From: Nocardia sp. NBC_00416
GTDB taxonomy: Bacteria; Actinomycetota; Actinomycetes; Mycobacteriales; Mycobacteriaceae
NCBI RefSeq assembly: GCF_036032445.1
Contig: NZ_CP107932.1
Location: forward strand, 2,916,501-2,980,500
Length of the DNA stretch: 64,000 nt
Direction of reading: 5' to 3'
Positions 32,112-40,864 of the stretch are shown piece by piece; the first letter of the stretch is position 1; each line of letters begins with the position of its first letter. A program made the translations under genes and the position numbers. The notes under the pieces were generated by a model. The model worked only from the letters and a program-made list of their open reading frames with translations, did not search any database and had not been told where the DNA came from.

Positions 32112-32329
32112 TCGCACCGTCGGATCCGAGCACCCGGGCTACCCGTCAACGCTCTGATGCCCGCCCGACCACGACGGCGATCACCAGAGCGGAGGCGACC
32201 AGGGCACTGCCGGCCCGGATCGGATATCGGCGGTTCCCCCTTCCGCTCGGAGCCCGACCCGCGACACCTGGGGCGGGGACGCCGCTGAATCCCCGGATAC
32301 ACGTTTAGGCTGGTGGCGGTGAGGATCAG

Positions 32330-34579
32330 GTGAACGCGCAGGAGGCCGAGCAGCGGTTCCGCGCGCAGATCGCGGCGCTGCGGCCGCCCTCGTCGATATC
32401 GCCCGATAGCGTCCTGACACAAGGGATCACCGGGCCGGACTGCCTGAACCTCTTCGAATCGCAGGTACTGAGCAGACAGGTCGATCTGGCGGCCCGCCGG
32501 TTGGGCGCGAGCGGGCGCGGCTTCTACAGCATCGGGTCGTCCGGCCACGAGGGGAACGTGGCGCTCGCGGCAGCCACCCGGGTCACCGATCCCGCGCTGC
32601 CGCACTATCGTTCCGGCGCCTTCTTCGTCCACCGGATGCGGCAGGCGGGCGGCCGCGACCCGGTGCGCGACATCCTGCTGGGCGTGGTGGCCGCCGCGGC
32701 CGACCCCATCTCCGGTGGCCGGCACAAGGTATTCGGCAGCGCGGCGGCGAATATCATCCCGCAGACCTCCACCATCGCCTCGCAACTGCCGCGCGCGGTG
32801 GGTCTGGCCTTCGCGATCGAGCGCGCCGATCGGCTCGGTGTCGCGTGCCCGTGGCCGGCGGATGCGGTGGTGCTCTGCGGTTTCGGGGATGCCTCGGCCA
32901 ATCATTCGACCGCGGCGGGCGCGATCAACACCGCGATCCACACCGCGCATCTGGGAGTCGCGGCGCCGGTGCTGTTCGTGTGCGAGGACAACGGGATCGG
33001 GATCAGCGTGCCCACCCCGCCCGACTGGATCGAGCACGCCTACGGGCACCGGCCGGGCCTGCGTTACTTCAGCGCGGACGGCTGCGACCTCCTCGACGCC
33101 GTCACGACCGCCACGGCGGCGGTGGACTGGGTACGCGCACACCGTCGCCCGGCCTTCCTGCGTCTACGCACGGTGCGACTGTTCGGCCACGCCGGTTCCG
33201 ATGTGGAATCCGCCTACCGCGACACCGCCGGGGTCGACGCCGACCTCGCGCGCGATCCGCTCACCGCGACCGCACGGCTGCTGGTCACCGCGGGTATCCG
33301 CACGCCGCGCGAACTCCTCGGCCACTACGACCACCTCGCCGAACAGGTGGCGGCCACCGCGGAAGACGTATGCCGGGAACCGCGACTCGCCGCCGCCGCC
33401 GCGGTGCTCGCACCACTCGCCCCGGCCCGCCCGGACCTGGTGCGCGCCGACGCACTACGCCAGGGTCCACCGGGGTCACCGGCCGCCGGATCCCCCACCG
33501 CATCGCAGCCGGTTCGGCTGCCGACGGCCGGCGACGCCGGACCGGCCGCCGGTACGCGGTCGCCGGGCTCGGAGACGCTGGCGCAGGCGATCAACCGCAC
33601 GCTCGCCGAACTCCTCGCGCGGGACTCCGATCTCCTGGTCTTCGGTGAGGACGTCGGCCGCAAAGGCGGGGTCTACGGGGTGACCAAAGGTTTGCGCACA
33701 CGGTTCGGCCCGCGCCGGGTGTTCGATACGCTGCTCGACGAGCAGAGCATTCTCGGCACCGCGCTGGGCGCCGGACTCGCGGGTTTCGTCCCGATTCCGG
33801 AGATCCAGTACCTGGCCTATGTGCACAATGCCCTGGACCAGCTGCGCGGCGAGGCCGCGACGCTGTCGTTCTTCTCGGCGGGCCGCTACCGCAACCCGAT
33901 GGTCGTCCGGATCGCCGCGTACGGCTACCAGCGTGGTTTCGGCGGGCATTTCCACAATGACAATTCCGTTGCCGCGCTGCGGGATATCCCGGGCGTGGTG
34001 GTGGCGTCGCCGTCGCGCCCCGACGACGCCGCGGCCGTGCTGCGCACCTGTGTCTCCGCCGCCAGAGTAGACGGGCGGGTCTGCGTCTTCCTCGAGCCGA
34101 TCGCCCTCTATCACACCCGCGACCTGTACGAACAGGACGACGGAGACTGGGCGACACCCACTGCCGACCCGACGCATGTGCCGATCGGCCGGGCCCGCGT
34201 CTACGGCGACGGAACGGACCTGACGATCGTCGCCTTCGCCAATTCGGTCCCGATGAGCCTGCGGGTCGCCCGGCGGCTGGCCGCGCGGGGCGTCCGCGCC
34301 CGCGTTCTCGACCTGCGCTGGTTGTCGCCGCTGCCCGTCGCGGATCTGCTGCGGCACGCGGAATCCACCGGCCGGGTCCTCATCGCCGACGAAACCCGGC
34401 GCAGCGGTGGGGTATCCGAATCGATTTGCGCGGCGCTCATCGACGCCGGATTCACCGGGCACGTCCGCCGGGTCACCAGTGCGGACAGTTTCATCCCGCT
34501 CGGCCCGGCCGCCGCGACGGTACTGCTGGGCGAAGCCGATCTGGAGGCGGCCGCCCTCGCCGCTGTCGAAGGAGCCTGA
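32330..34579 (+). CDS. 2-oxoacid dehydrogenase E1, fused alpha and beta subunits
   Basis: 749 residues. The N-terminal ~370 residues are an E1-alpha module with the thiamine pyrophosphate motif CGFGDASANHSTAAGAIN (183-200) and EDNGIGISVPT. A Pro/Ala-rich linker spans about 380-412. An E1-beta module follows with FGEDVGRKGGVYGVTKGL, LLDEQSILGTALGAGLAG and RYRNPMVVRIAAYG. It resembles branched-chain or related 2-oxoacid dehydrogenase E1 enzymes. No E2 or E3 gene is nearby, so it must use partners elsewhere or act alone. GTG start with GAGGA upstream. Substrate not assignable. Confidence 0.88.
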   Translation: MNAQEAEQRFRAQIAALRPPSSISPDSVLTQGITGPDCLNLFESQVLSRQVDLAARRLGASGRGFYSIGSSGHEGNVALAAATRVTDPALPHYRSGAFFVHRMRQAGGRDPVRDILLGVVAAAADPISGGRHKVFGSAAANIIPQTSTIASQLPRAVGLAFAIERADRLGVACPWPADAVVLCGFGDASANHSTAAGAINTAIHTAHLGVAAPVLFVCEDNGIGISVPTPPDWIEHAYGHRPGLRYFSADGCDLLDAVTTATAAVDWVRAHRRPAFLRLRTVRLFGHAGSDVESAYRDTAGVDADLARDPLTATARLLVTAGIRTPRELLGHYDHLAEQVAATAEDVCREPRLAAAAAVLAPLAPARPDLVRADALRQGPPGSPAAGSPTASQPVRLPTAGDAGPAAGTRSPGSETLAQAINRTLAELLARDSDLLVFGEDVGRKGGVYGVTKGLRTRFGPRRVFDTLLDEQSILGTALGAGLAGFVPIPEIQYLAYVHNALDQLRGEAATLSFFSAGRYRNPMVVRIAAYGYQRGFGGHFHNDNSVAALRDIPGVVVASPSRPDDAAAVLRTCVSAARVDGRVCVFLEPIALYHTRDLYEQDDGDWATPTADPTHVPIGRARVYGDGTDLTIVAFANSVPMSLRVARRLAARGVRARVLDLRWLSPLPVADLLRHAESTGRVLIADETRRSGGVSESICAALIDAGFTGHVRRVTSADSFIPLGPAAATVLLGEADLEAAALAAVEGA

Positions 34580-34721
34580 AGTCGGTTGGCCGGTCGACGA
34601 CGCCGCGGACCGTCGGATATCGAAGACGACCTTCACCCGCCCGGCCGGTCACTCGCCCGCAAGCGGCCTTCCTGCACTGCGCGAGGCGGTCTACCCGGCG
34701 CCTGGTCGGCCACTGCTGGTC

Positions 34722-35387
34722 TCAGCGGTTATGGACCCGGATTGGCCCGTTGGCATTTCCGGACCGGCGCTGGGCGCCTTCGATCAAGGTGACGACCAGG
34801 TCGGCCAACCCCCTGGCGCCCTCCGGATCATCGGCCGGCCGCTGGAGTTGGGCGAGCGGACCGACCTGGTCGAGCACGATGTCCGCCGCGGCGAGCACGA
34901 AGGCCAGGGTCAGCAGGGCCGAGCGGGCGTTGCCGTCCGGGAAGGGATGGAAGAAGCACACGTCCAGGTAGGCGCGGGCCGCACGCGACGCGACCGGCAA
35001 AGCGGAGTCCCGGCTGCCGGCCAGACAGGCGTCGAACCGCGCGGGGGTGTCCGCGTCGAGCCCGTAGCGCTCTCGGCCGCCCTTGGCGAATGCGGGACCG
35101 TCACGAAACGGCATGCAGGACATGCCCAGAACGGTCCGTTGCCATCCCGCGACCAGTCCGAAGTCGAGGGTCCTGCCGGCGGCGGCATCCGCGCGCACCT
35201 GCTCGTATGCGGCCAGCAGCCGCTGTGCCCGGCGGGGCTCACGGGCGCACTCGACCGTCGTGATCCGATGGGCGATCCCATCGCGCCGTGCCCGGACCGG
35301 GCCCCGCGGCCAGCCGCGGCCGTGCCGGATATCGTGCCAGCGCACCTGCTCGCGGATCTCGTACCAGTTACGCAAGTGGTCGGTCAC
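34722..35387 (-). CDS. Fic domain protein
   Basis: 221 residues from a GTG at 35387. The catalytic Fic loop is HPFPDGNARSA at 147-157, a variant of HxFx(D/E)GNGRxxR with Ala for the second Gly; the histidine, acidic residue, Asn and first Arg are kept. Fic proteins transfer AMP or other nucleotidyl groups to target proteins. No inhibitory [S/T]xxxE[G/N] motif was recognised. The start lies inside the 3' end of the upstream unknown gene (20-base overlap), so both proteins are likely made together. Confidence 0.82.
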   Translation of the reverse strand: MTDHLRNWYEIREQVRWHDIRHGRGWPRGPVRARRDGIAHRITTVECAREPRRAQRLLAAYEQVRADAAAGRTLDFGLVAGWQRTVLGMSCMPFRDGPAFAKGGRERYGLDADTPARFDACLAGSRDSALPVASRAARAYLDVCFFHPFPDGNARSALLTLAFVLAAADIVLDQVGPLAQLQRPADDPEGARGLADLVVTLIEGAQRRSGNANGPIRVHNR

Positions 35388-36099
35388 GGGCCTGGTCCAC
35401 CGGGTACGCCGTGGCGGCGCGGGCGATGCGCTCGGCGATATCATCCACCACGGTCTCGGCGGGTCCGACCCAACTGCCGAATCGGCCGCCGATCGCTTCG
35501 TCGACCAATCGCTGTGCGCTGTCGCCGGCGACGCCCCAGCGCGCCGAGAACCAGGTCAGCACCTGCGCGCAGTGCCGGTACCAGGCGTCGCCCGCACCCG
35601 TGCGATCCACCACATGGTGCACAAGCTGCACCGTGCCGCGCTCCCAAGCCTGGAACCGGTCCGGATCCGAAAGCCCGGCCAGCGGATATCGGTCGAAGCG
35701 CGTGGCCAGATCTTCCAGCCAGCCGCGCCATTCGAGCAGCGCCGCGGTCACCCGGGCGACGGTCTCCGCGGCGCCGGTGATGGAGTCTGCCGGGCAGCAC
35801 CAACTGCTTACCGGACCTCCACCGAAGTCGCCTTCGTCCAGCGCCCAACGCCATCCGGTGGCCCAGCGCCCGTACTGCTCGATCAGTGCCCGCGTCATGG
35901 AATCCGCCCACGCCTCGCCCGCGTCGTGCGCCCAGTCGCGGACCCGGCGGTCGGCGGCGCCTCCCGAAGGACGTTTCGGCACAGCCGAAGCCGGGCCCAG
36001 CCCCCGGATGGTGTCGCGCGCTGCGGCGGCGTCGAACGGATGGCGACTCGGATCGACCTCGTCCCAGGTAAGCACCCACGGTGCCGAGCGGTAGTCCAC
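35368..36099 (-). CDS. unknown protein overlapping the Fic gene
   Basis: 243 residues from a GTG at 36099; an ATG at 36198 is an alternative but adds only an Arg-rich tail. The protein is rich in Trp and acidic residues (for example WVLTWDEVDPSRHPFD, RDWAHDAGEAWADSM, WATGWRWALDEGDF, WYRHCAQVLTWFSARWG). No signal peptide, membrane helix or catalytic motif was recognised. The 20-base overlap with the Fic gene points to a partner: substrate, regulator or antitoxin-like companion. This is context only. Confidence 0.65.
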   Translation of the reverse strand: MDYRSAPWVLTWDEVDPSRHPFDAAAARDTIRGLGPASAVPKRPSGGAADRRVRDWAHDAGEAWADSMTRALIEQYGRWATGWRWALDEGDFGGGPVSSWCCPADSITGAAETVARVTAALLEWRGWLEDLATRFDRYPLAGLSDPDRFQAWERGTVQLVHHVVDRTGAGDAWYRHCAQVLTWFSARWGVAGDSAQRLVDEAIGGRFGSWVGPAETVVDDIAERIARAATAYPVDQARDRPLA

Positions 36100-36221
36100 C
36101 GGGCGAGCATGCCATGGCGCACGCGCACGCTCCCTCCGATTCCGGCCGGATGGTTCGACAGGTGCGACGTGGGACGAATCCGGTGAGCGAGCCGACATCG
36201 GATCGGTTCGCTCACCGGAGG

Positions 36222-38240
36222 TCAGCGCCCGGCTGCGGTGAGGTCGTAGACCGTCACCCCGTCGACCTCGGTGGCCGTGAAGGTGTCCTGAACCCACTGG
36301 TTGATCCGCGAGGCTTCCGATTCCGAGCGTGCACCCGGTCCACCACCCTGTCCGCCTGCGACGAAGTAGTGGATCTCCCCGTCGGCCACGTACTGCTGGA
36401 ACTGTGCCAGCGTGGGGGACGGATCGCCGCCGCCGAAGCCGCCGATCGCCATCACCGCAACGTCGCCGGCCAGCTGATAGTCCGCCGCGTTCATCGAACT
36501 CACCGCGGCTGCCGCCCAGGTGTAGGAGTTCGCGTCCCGCTGGAGCAGGGCCGTGACGGCTTCGCTGCTTCCGGCGCGGCCACCGGTGCCCCCGCCGCCG
36601 CCCCGGCCGGACGCACCCGCCCCCGCACCGGGCCGCCCGTCGGATTGTCCGGCTGTTCGCCCGTTCGCGCCGCCTGCCCCCTCGGCCGGTCCCGCACCGG
36701 CGGGCGCCCCGCCGGGTTCGGCACTCATGTCACCCGGGGCGGCTCCCGGACCTCCCGGCGGTCCACCCATTCCACCGGGGCCGCCCGACCCCGTGCTCGG
36801 ACCGGCGAGCACGATCGATCCGGTATGCGCGGTGGCAAGGGTGTCGACGGTGTAGGCGACCGGTCCGGCCAGCCCGACGAACAGCGCCGCCAGCGCCGAG
36901 ACCACGGCGACTTTCCGGGGCGCCGGAAATGCCACCGCCACAGTGGCCGCTAGGCCGACGGCCAGCACCAGCCAGCGCAGCCACGGCACGAAGCCGTCGG
37001 TCCGGCCCAGCAGTATCCAGGCTGTCAGAGCGGTCAGCGCCACTGTCCCCGCCAGGACGAGACGCACTCCCCACCGGTCCCGCTCGCGCCAGACCGCGAC
37101 CCCGCCGACTCCGGCGGCCGCGGCCACCGCCGGGGCCAATGCGACGGTGTAGTACTGATGGAAGGTTCCTTCCATCAGACTGAACACCAGTCCGGTGACC
37201 AGCCCCCACCCGGCGAACAGCAGCAGCGTCGCGCGTCGGCGATCGGTACGCGCGGCCCTGCCGCGCAGCGCGATCGCCGTCAGCGACAGGATCAGCGCGG
37301 CCGGGATCAACCAGGCGATCTGACCGCCGACCGACGCACCGAACAGCCGGGTGATGCCCGCGTCGCTGCCGAACCCACCACCCCTGCCGCCCGGCCCGCC
37401 GCCGCCGGAGCTGAGCCGGTCGAGCCCGTTGTACCCGAGCGTCAGTTCGATGATCGAATTGTGCTCCGAACCACCGAAATACGGCCGCGCGGTCGCGGGC
37501 CACCATTGCGCGATCAGAATCCACCAGCCCGCCGCGACCACCATCGCCGCGCCCGCGGCGAGCAACTGCGCGATCCGTTTCCCGAGTTTCGGCGGCCCGG
37601 CGAACAGATAGACCAGTACGAGCGCGGGCAGTACCAGCAGCACCTGCAACTGTTTGGCCAGGAATCCGAATCCGACGAAGGCGCCGCACAGTACGAGCCA
37701 GCGCCAGCGCCCGTCCTCGACGGCCCGGGTCAGCGCCCACACCGCCGCGATCATCAGCAGTACGAGCAATGCGTCGGGGTTGTTGAACCGGAACATCAGC
37801 GCCGCGACCGGGGTCACCGCCAGCAGCAGCCCGGACAGCAGGCCGGCGGTGGCGCCGAACGAGCGCCGCACGGTCGCCCACAACAGCGCCACCGACGCGA
37901 CCCCCATGAGCACCTGCGGCGCCAGCATGCTCGCACTGCCGAAGCCGAACAGCCGTCCCGCCAGCTCCATCGGCCACAAGGCGGCGGGGGTCTTGTCCAC
38001 GGTGATGGCGTTGGACCAGTCCGAGGAGCCGAAGAAGAACGCCTCCCACGATTTCGTGCCCGACTGCACGGCCGCCGCGTAGAACGAGTTGGCGAACCCG
38101 TTGGCGGTGAGATTCCAGAAATAGGCCACCGCCGTCCCCACCAGCAGGACGGCGAGCGCGATCTTCTCCCAAGGGGTCCGCCGGCGGACGGGCGTCTCCG
38201 GCAGCACCGCGGGCGGACGGCGCGTCATCAGCGTGGTCAT
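36222..38240 (-). CDS. GT39-family membrane glycosyltransferase (ArnT-like) with Gly-rich insert
   Basis: 672 residues from the ATG at 38240, which follows GGAGG. Some eleven to twelve membrane helices span about 25-480, with the acidic first-loop motif AITVDKTPAALWPMELAG typical of PMT/ArnT-like GT-C enzymes. A low-complexity Gly/Pro/Ala segment of about 85 residues separates the membrane part from a C-terminal extracytoplasmic domain (VMAIGGFGGGDPSPTLAQ, EIHYFVAGGQGGG). It should move sugars from a polyprenyl-phosphate donor at the outer membrane face. Acceptor unknown. Confidence 0.88.
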   Translation of the reverse strand: MTTLMTRRPPAVLPETPVRRRTPWEKIALAVLLVGTAVAYFWNLTANGFANSFYAAAVQSGTKSWEAFFFGSSDWSNAITVDKTPAALWPMELAGRLFGFGSASMLAPQVLMGVASVALLWATVRRSFGATAGLLSGLLLAVTPVAALMFRFNNPDALLVLLMIAAVWALTRAVEDGRWRWLVLCGAFVGFGFLAKQLQVLLVLPALVLVYLFAGPPKLGKRIAQLLAAGAAMVVAAGWWILIAQWWPATARPYFGGSEHNSIIELTLGYNGLDRLSSGGGGPGGRGGGFGSDAGITRLFGASVGGQIAWLIPAALILSLTAIALRGRAARTDRRRATLLLFAGWGLVTGLVFSLMEGTFHQYYTVALAPAVAAAAGVGGVAVWRERDRWGVRLVLAGTVALTALTAWILLGRTDGFVPWLRWLVLAVGLAATVAVAFPAPRKVAVVSALAALFVGLAGPVAYTVDTLATAHTGSIVLAGPSTGSGGPGGMGGPPGGPGAAPGDMSAEPGGAPAGAGPAEGAGGANGRTAGQSDGRPGAGAGASGRGGGGGTGGRAGSSEAVTALLQRDANSYTWAAAAVSSMNAADYQLAGDVAVMAIGGFGGGDPSPTLAQFQQYVADGEIHYFVAGGQGGGPGARSESEASRINQWVQDTFTATEVDGVTVYDLTAAGR

Positions 38241-38468
38241 CGCACCACCTCCGGCTCGGGACGGCCGCTGCCGTGGAAGCTGCTCGATTTCTCGGTCATG
38301 GAAACCACGATCGACCGTGATGCTCCCTCTCTCCTGGGCGCAGGCTGGGAACACGCTGGGAGTCGGCCGGTCCGCGCGCCGGGACACAGCGGATTCGCAG
38401 GCTGTTGGCAGGGCGCCTCGAGGCGGGCCGCACACGATGGGCATGTCGGACGGGGTTCGCCCCGGCCG

Positions 38469-38489
38469 GTGGTCTGAGGGTCAGACCAC
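38469..38489 (+). promoter_or_regulatory. perfect 9-bp inverted repeat just before a ribosome site
   Basis: GTGGTCTGA and its complement are separated by GGG. The AGGAGGA ribosome site of the next gene begins three bases after it. It may be an operator or a leader hairpin controlling the small secreted protein. Confidence 0.6.
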
Positions 38490-38510
38490 ACAGAGGAGGA
38501 ATATCCCGCA

Positions 38511-38765
38511 ATGCGCAAGATGATGAAGTCGAAGCTCGCGAAGGCGGCCGTGATCGGCGGTGTCGGACTGGGAACGGTAGGCCTCGGGGCAGGCGCGGCG
38601 AGCGCACAGCCGGGCCCGGATCAGCATCAGAACCAGCCGCAACAGAACCAACCCCATCAGGACCAGCATCAGCAGGACCAGCACCACCGGGACGATCACG
38701 CACCGAACCACCCCGGCGGGCACGGCTTCTGGTCCTTCGACCGGTGGATCCCGCTGCCGTGGTGA
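38511..38765 (+). CDS. small secreted His/Gln/Asp-rich protein
   Basis: 84 residues. A signal peptide (KMMKSKLAKAAVIGGVGLG, cleavage after ASA near 32) is followed by about 52 mature residues made mostly of Gln, His, Asp and Pro, ending in FWSFDRWIPLPW. The histidine density suggests metal binding, but that is inference. A strong AGGAGGA precedes the ATG. No family recognised. Confidence 0.75.
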   Translation: MRKMMKSKLAKAAVIGGVGLGTVGLGAGAASAQPGPDQHQNQPQQNQPHQDQHQQDQHHRDDHAPNHPGGHGFWSFDRWIPLPW

Positions 38766-38970
38766 CCCGCTAGCAGTGCGATGCGCGATCGGACCGATCG
38801 CGCGACCCGGCCCTGTGGAGGAGATCCGTCGTCACGGACCTTCCGCAGGGCCGTTCTCGTCCGGATCGGAGATCGGCAGCGGAGAACGCGGCCGGTTCGC
38901 CGCCGAACGGACCGTTTTGGGCGAATTCCGGTGTGGCCGTGACTGTTATCGGGCACGATCTGGTCGTGTG

Positions 38971-39366
38971 ATGATCAGACGAGTTCGTGAAGCCACCCTG
39001 CTCGCCGTGTCCGCCGCGGCAATGACGTTCGCCCCCCTCACCGCGGCGCCCGCTGTCGCCGAAGCACCGTTCACCCCACCCGTGGTCACCTTCGAGGGCA
39101 CCGCACCGGGCACGGTGACGGCGACGCTGCACAACCCGAACGACCGGGGCCAGTGCTGGGCGGAGGCCGGCGTCGGCCCGGAGAACAATCACTTCTTCTT
39201 CGGTGAGTCCAAACCGGAATCGCTGGCCAACCCCGGTCAGACGGTCGTGACCTCGTTGACGGGGCTCGACTCGGGGTCCACGATCACCGCGCGGGGAGGT
39301 TGTGCGGACACCAGCCCCGCCGGGGGCTACGAGTTGGGCGAAACGGTGACGGTCGCCGTCCCCTAG
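38971..39366 (+). CDS. secreted hypothetical protein
   Basis: 131 residues from the ATG at 38971 (a GTG is directly before it). Signal peptide RRVREATLLAVSAAAMTF, cleaved near AVA. The mature part looks like a single beta-sandwich (VTFEGTAPGTVTATLHNP, TARGGCADTSPAGGYELG) with two cysteines that could pair. Resembles Ig-like exported actinobacterial proteins, function unknown. In-frame sequence upstream to 38776 lacks coding character. Confidence 0.7.
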   Translation: MIRRVREATLLAVSAAAMTFAPLTAAPAVAEAPFTPPVVTFEGTAPGTVTATLHNPNDRGQCWAEAGVGPENNHFFFGESKPESLANPGQTVVTSLTGLDSGSTITARGGCADTSPAGGYELGETVTVAVP

Positions 39367-39554
39367 CGCCCGCGCCGGCGGCCCCGCTGGGATGTGACGC
39401 GCCGCTCGGGCTCCTCCCGGGCGGCGTGAGGTCGGAGCTCAGCGAGTCGTCCGAACCGGCGGGCGCCCGGGCGGCGAGTCCGGGCACCGACTCCCCAGCG
39501 CCCGCGCTCGTCCGCTCGATACAGCAGGGCTCGACGAGCACGCGATCTCGTCGT

Positions 39555-40514
39555 TCAGCGCGACACCGACCAGGTCCGGCGCGCCACGCGCGCGAAATTC
39601 GCCCCGAGCACCGCGCCGATATCGTCGTCCGACCAGCCCCGGCGGGACAGATGATCGCCCAGGGTGACGAATATTTCCGGGGGCATCCAGCGAATCGGCC
39701 CCCAGCGGGTGTAGGACTCGTCGAAGAACTGGGGGCGGGCGCGCACCTCGGCCAGGAAATCCTCGGCGTCGAAGGAATGGTCGGTGCTCACACCCACGTG
39801 GTCGATGCCGACCAGCTCGATCGCGTACTCGAGATGCCGGGTCATCGCCTCCAGCGTCGGAGTGTTGGGCCCGAGGAAGATCCCGACCCCGGTGATCCCG
39901 ACGACCCCGCCGGTCTCCGCACAGGCCTTCGCCTGATCGTCGGTGATATTGCGCGGATGGTCCCAGACCGACCGCATACACGAATGGCTGTACACCATCG
40001 GCAGCGCCGAGACCTCGCTGATGTCCAGGCCGGTGCGCGCACTGCAGTGCGAACCGTCCGGCACCATCCCGGCGACGTTCATCTCCCGCACCAGCTCGCG
40101 CCCCCAGGCCGTCAGCCCCTGATCGTCGGTGTCCAAGCAGCCGCAACCGGCCCGATTGGCGTGGTTGTAGGTGGGCAGCAGTGTCCGCACTCCCAGCTCC
40201 ACGAAGGCCCGCAGGTTGTCCAGATCCCCGTCGAGGGGCCCGGAATCCTCCAGATCGAACGCGATGCCGATCCGCCCCGCCGCACCGGCGCTATCGATAT
40301 CGTCCACCGTCGACACCAGCGCCAGCTCCGGATGCCGGCCGATAGCGGACCGGTAATCGTGCAGCAGCGCCACCGAATCCGCGAAGGTCTGCGGGGAGTA
40401 GCCCACGTTCACCGATACGAAGGTCGGCCCGCGCCGGCGGAAGCGCGCCAGCTCCCCGACATCGGTACCGAGCTGCAAGGGCAGGCAGGCATGCTGATCC
40501 CAGAGCAGTGTCAT
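39555..40514 (-). CDS. peptidase M19 (renal/membrane dipeptidase family)
   Basis: 319 residues of a metallo-dependent hydrolase fold. Family pieces are FDLEDSGPL, the metal-histidine strand VPDGSHCS, MVYSHSCMRSV, GITGVGIFLG and VGIDHVGVSTDH. The usual N-terminal HxD metal pair is DQHAC here (residues 6-10), so the aspartate ligand is cysteine. The likely role is dipeptide or amide hydrolysis in the cytosol; no signal peptide. The alteration may be normal for this actinobacterial subgroup. Confidence 0.87.
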   Translation of the reverse strand: MTLLWDQHACLPLQLGTDVGELARFRRRGPTFVSVNVGYSPQTFADSVALLHDYRSAIGRHPELALVSTVDDIDSAGAAGRIGIAFDLEDSGPLDGDLDNLRAFVELGVRTLLPTYNHANRAGCGCLDTDDQGLTAWGRELVREMNVAGMVPDGSHCSARTGLDISEVSALPMVYSHSCMRSVWDHPRNITDDQAKACAETGGVVGITGVGIFLGPNTPTLEAMTRHLEYAIELVGIDHVGVSTDHSFDAEDFLAEVRARPQFFDESYTRWGPIRWMPPEIFVTLGDHLSRRGWSDDDIGAVLGANFARVARRTWSVSR

Positions 40515-40654
40515 GGTTACCCATCCTGCCCGCCCGGCGGACCGGCGCGGGGATCCCGGTGCCGCGCCGCACCACTTCGCCCCGCGAGGCTACGCGGTTA
40601 AGCCGCGGTGAGCCGCGGGTCCGGAGCCCTCCCGCCCGTCGCCCAGCCGACTGG

Positions 40655-40864
40655 TCAGGCGTTCCGGTCGAATGCGCCCGCGCTCACACCCGCGGTGAAG
40701 GCGTCCCACTCCCCCGGGGCGAAGACCAGCGCGGGTCCCTCGGTGTTCTTCGAATCCCGCACCCCGACCATGTCTTCTCGGAGGTGCGCGACCTCGACAC
40801 ACTCTTTGCTGCCGGTACTGCGGCTGCTCTTGAACCACACAGCACCGACCAGTTCCGCCCTCAT
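40655..40864 (-). CDS. DUF397 protein
   Basis: 69 residues with DUF397 signature pieces AVWFKSSRSTGSKECVEVA, VGVRDSKNTEGPAL and FAPGEWDAFTAGV. Its ATG overlaps the TGA of the XRE regulator as ATGA. Pairs of DUF397 and DUF5753/XRE genes are abundant in Streptomyces and Nocardia and are described as toxin-antitoxin-like or developmental regulators (Scr1 type). Confidence 0.92.
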   Translation of the reverse strand: MRAELVGAVWFKSSRSTGSKECVEVAHLREDMVGVRDSKNTEGPALVFAPGEWDAFTAGVSAGAFDRNA

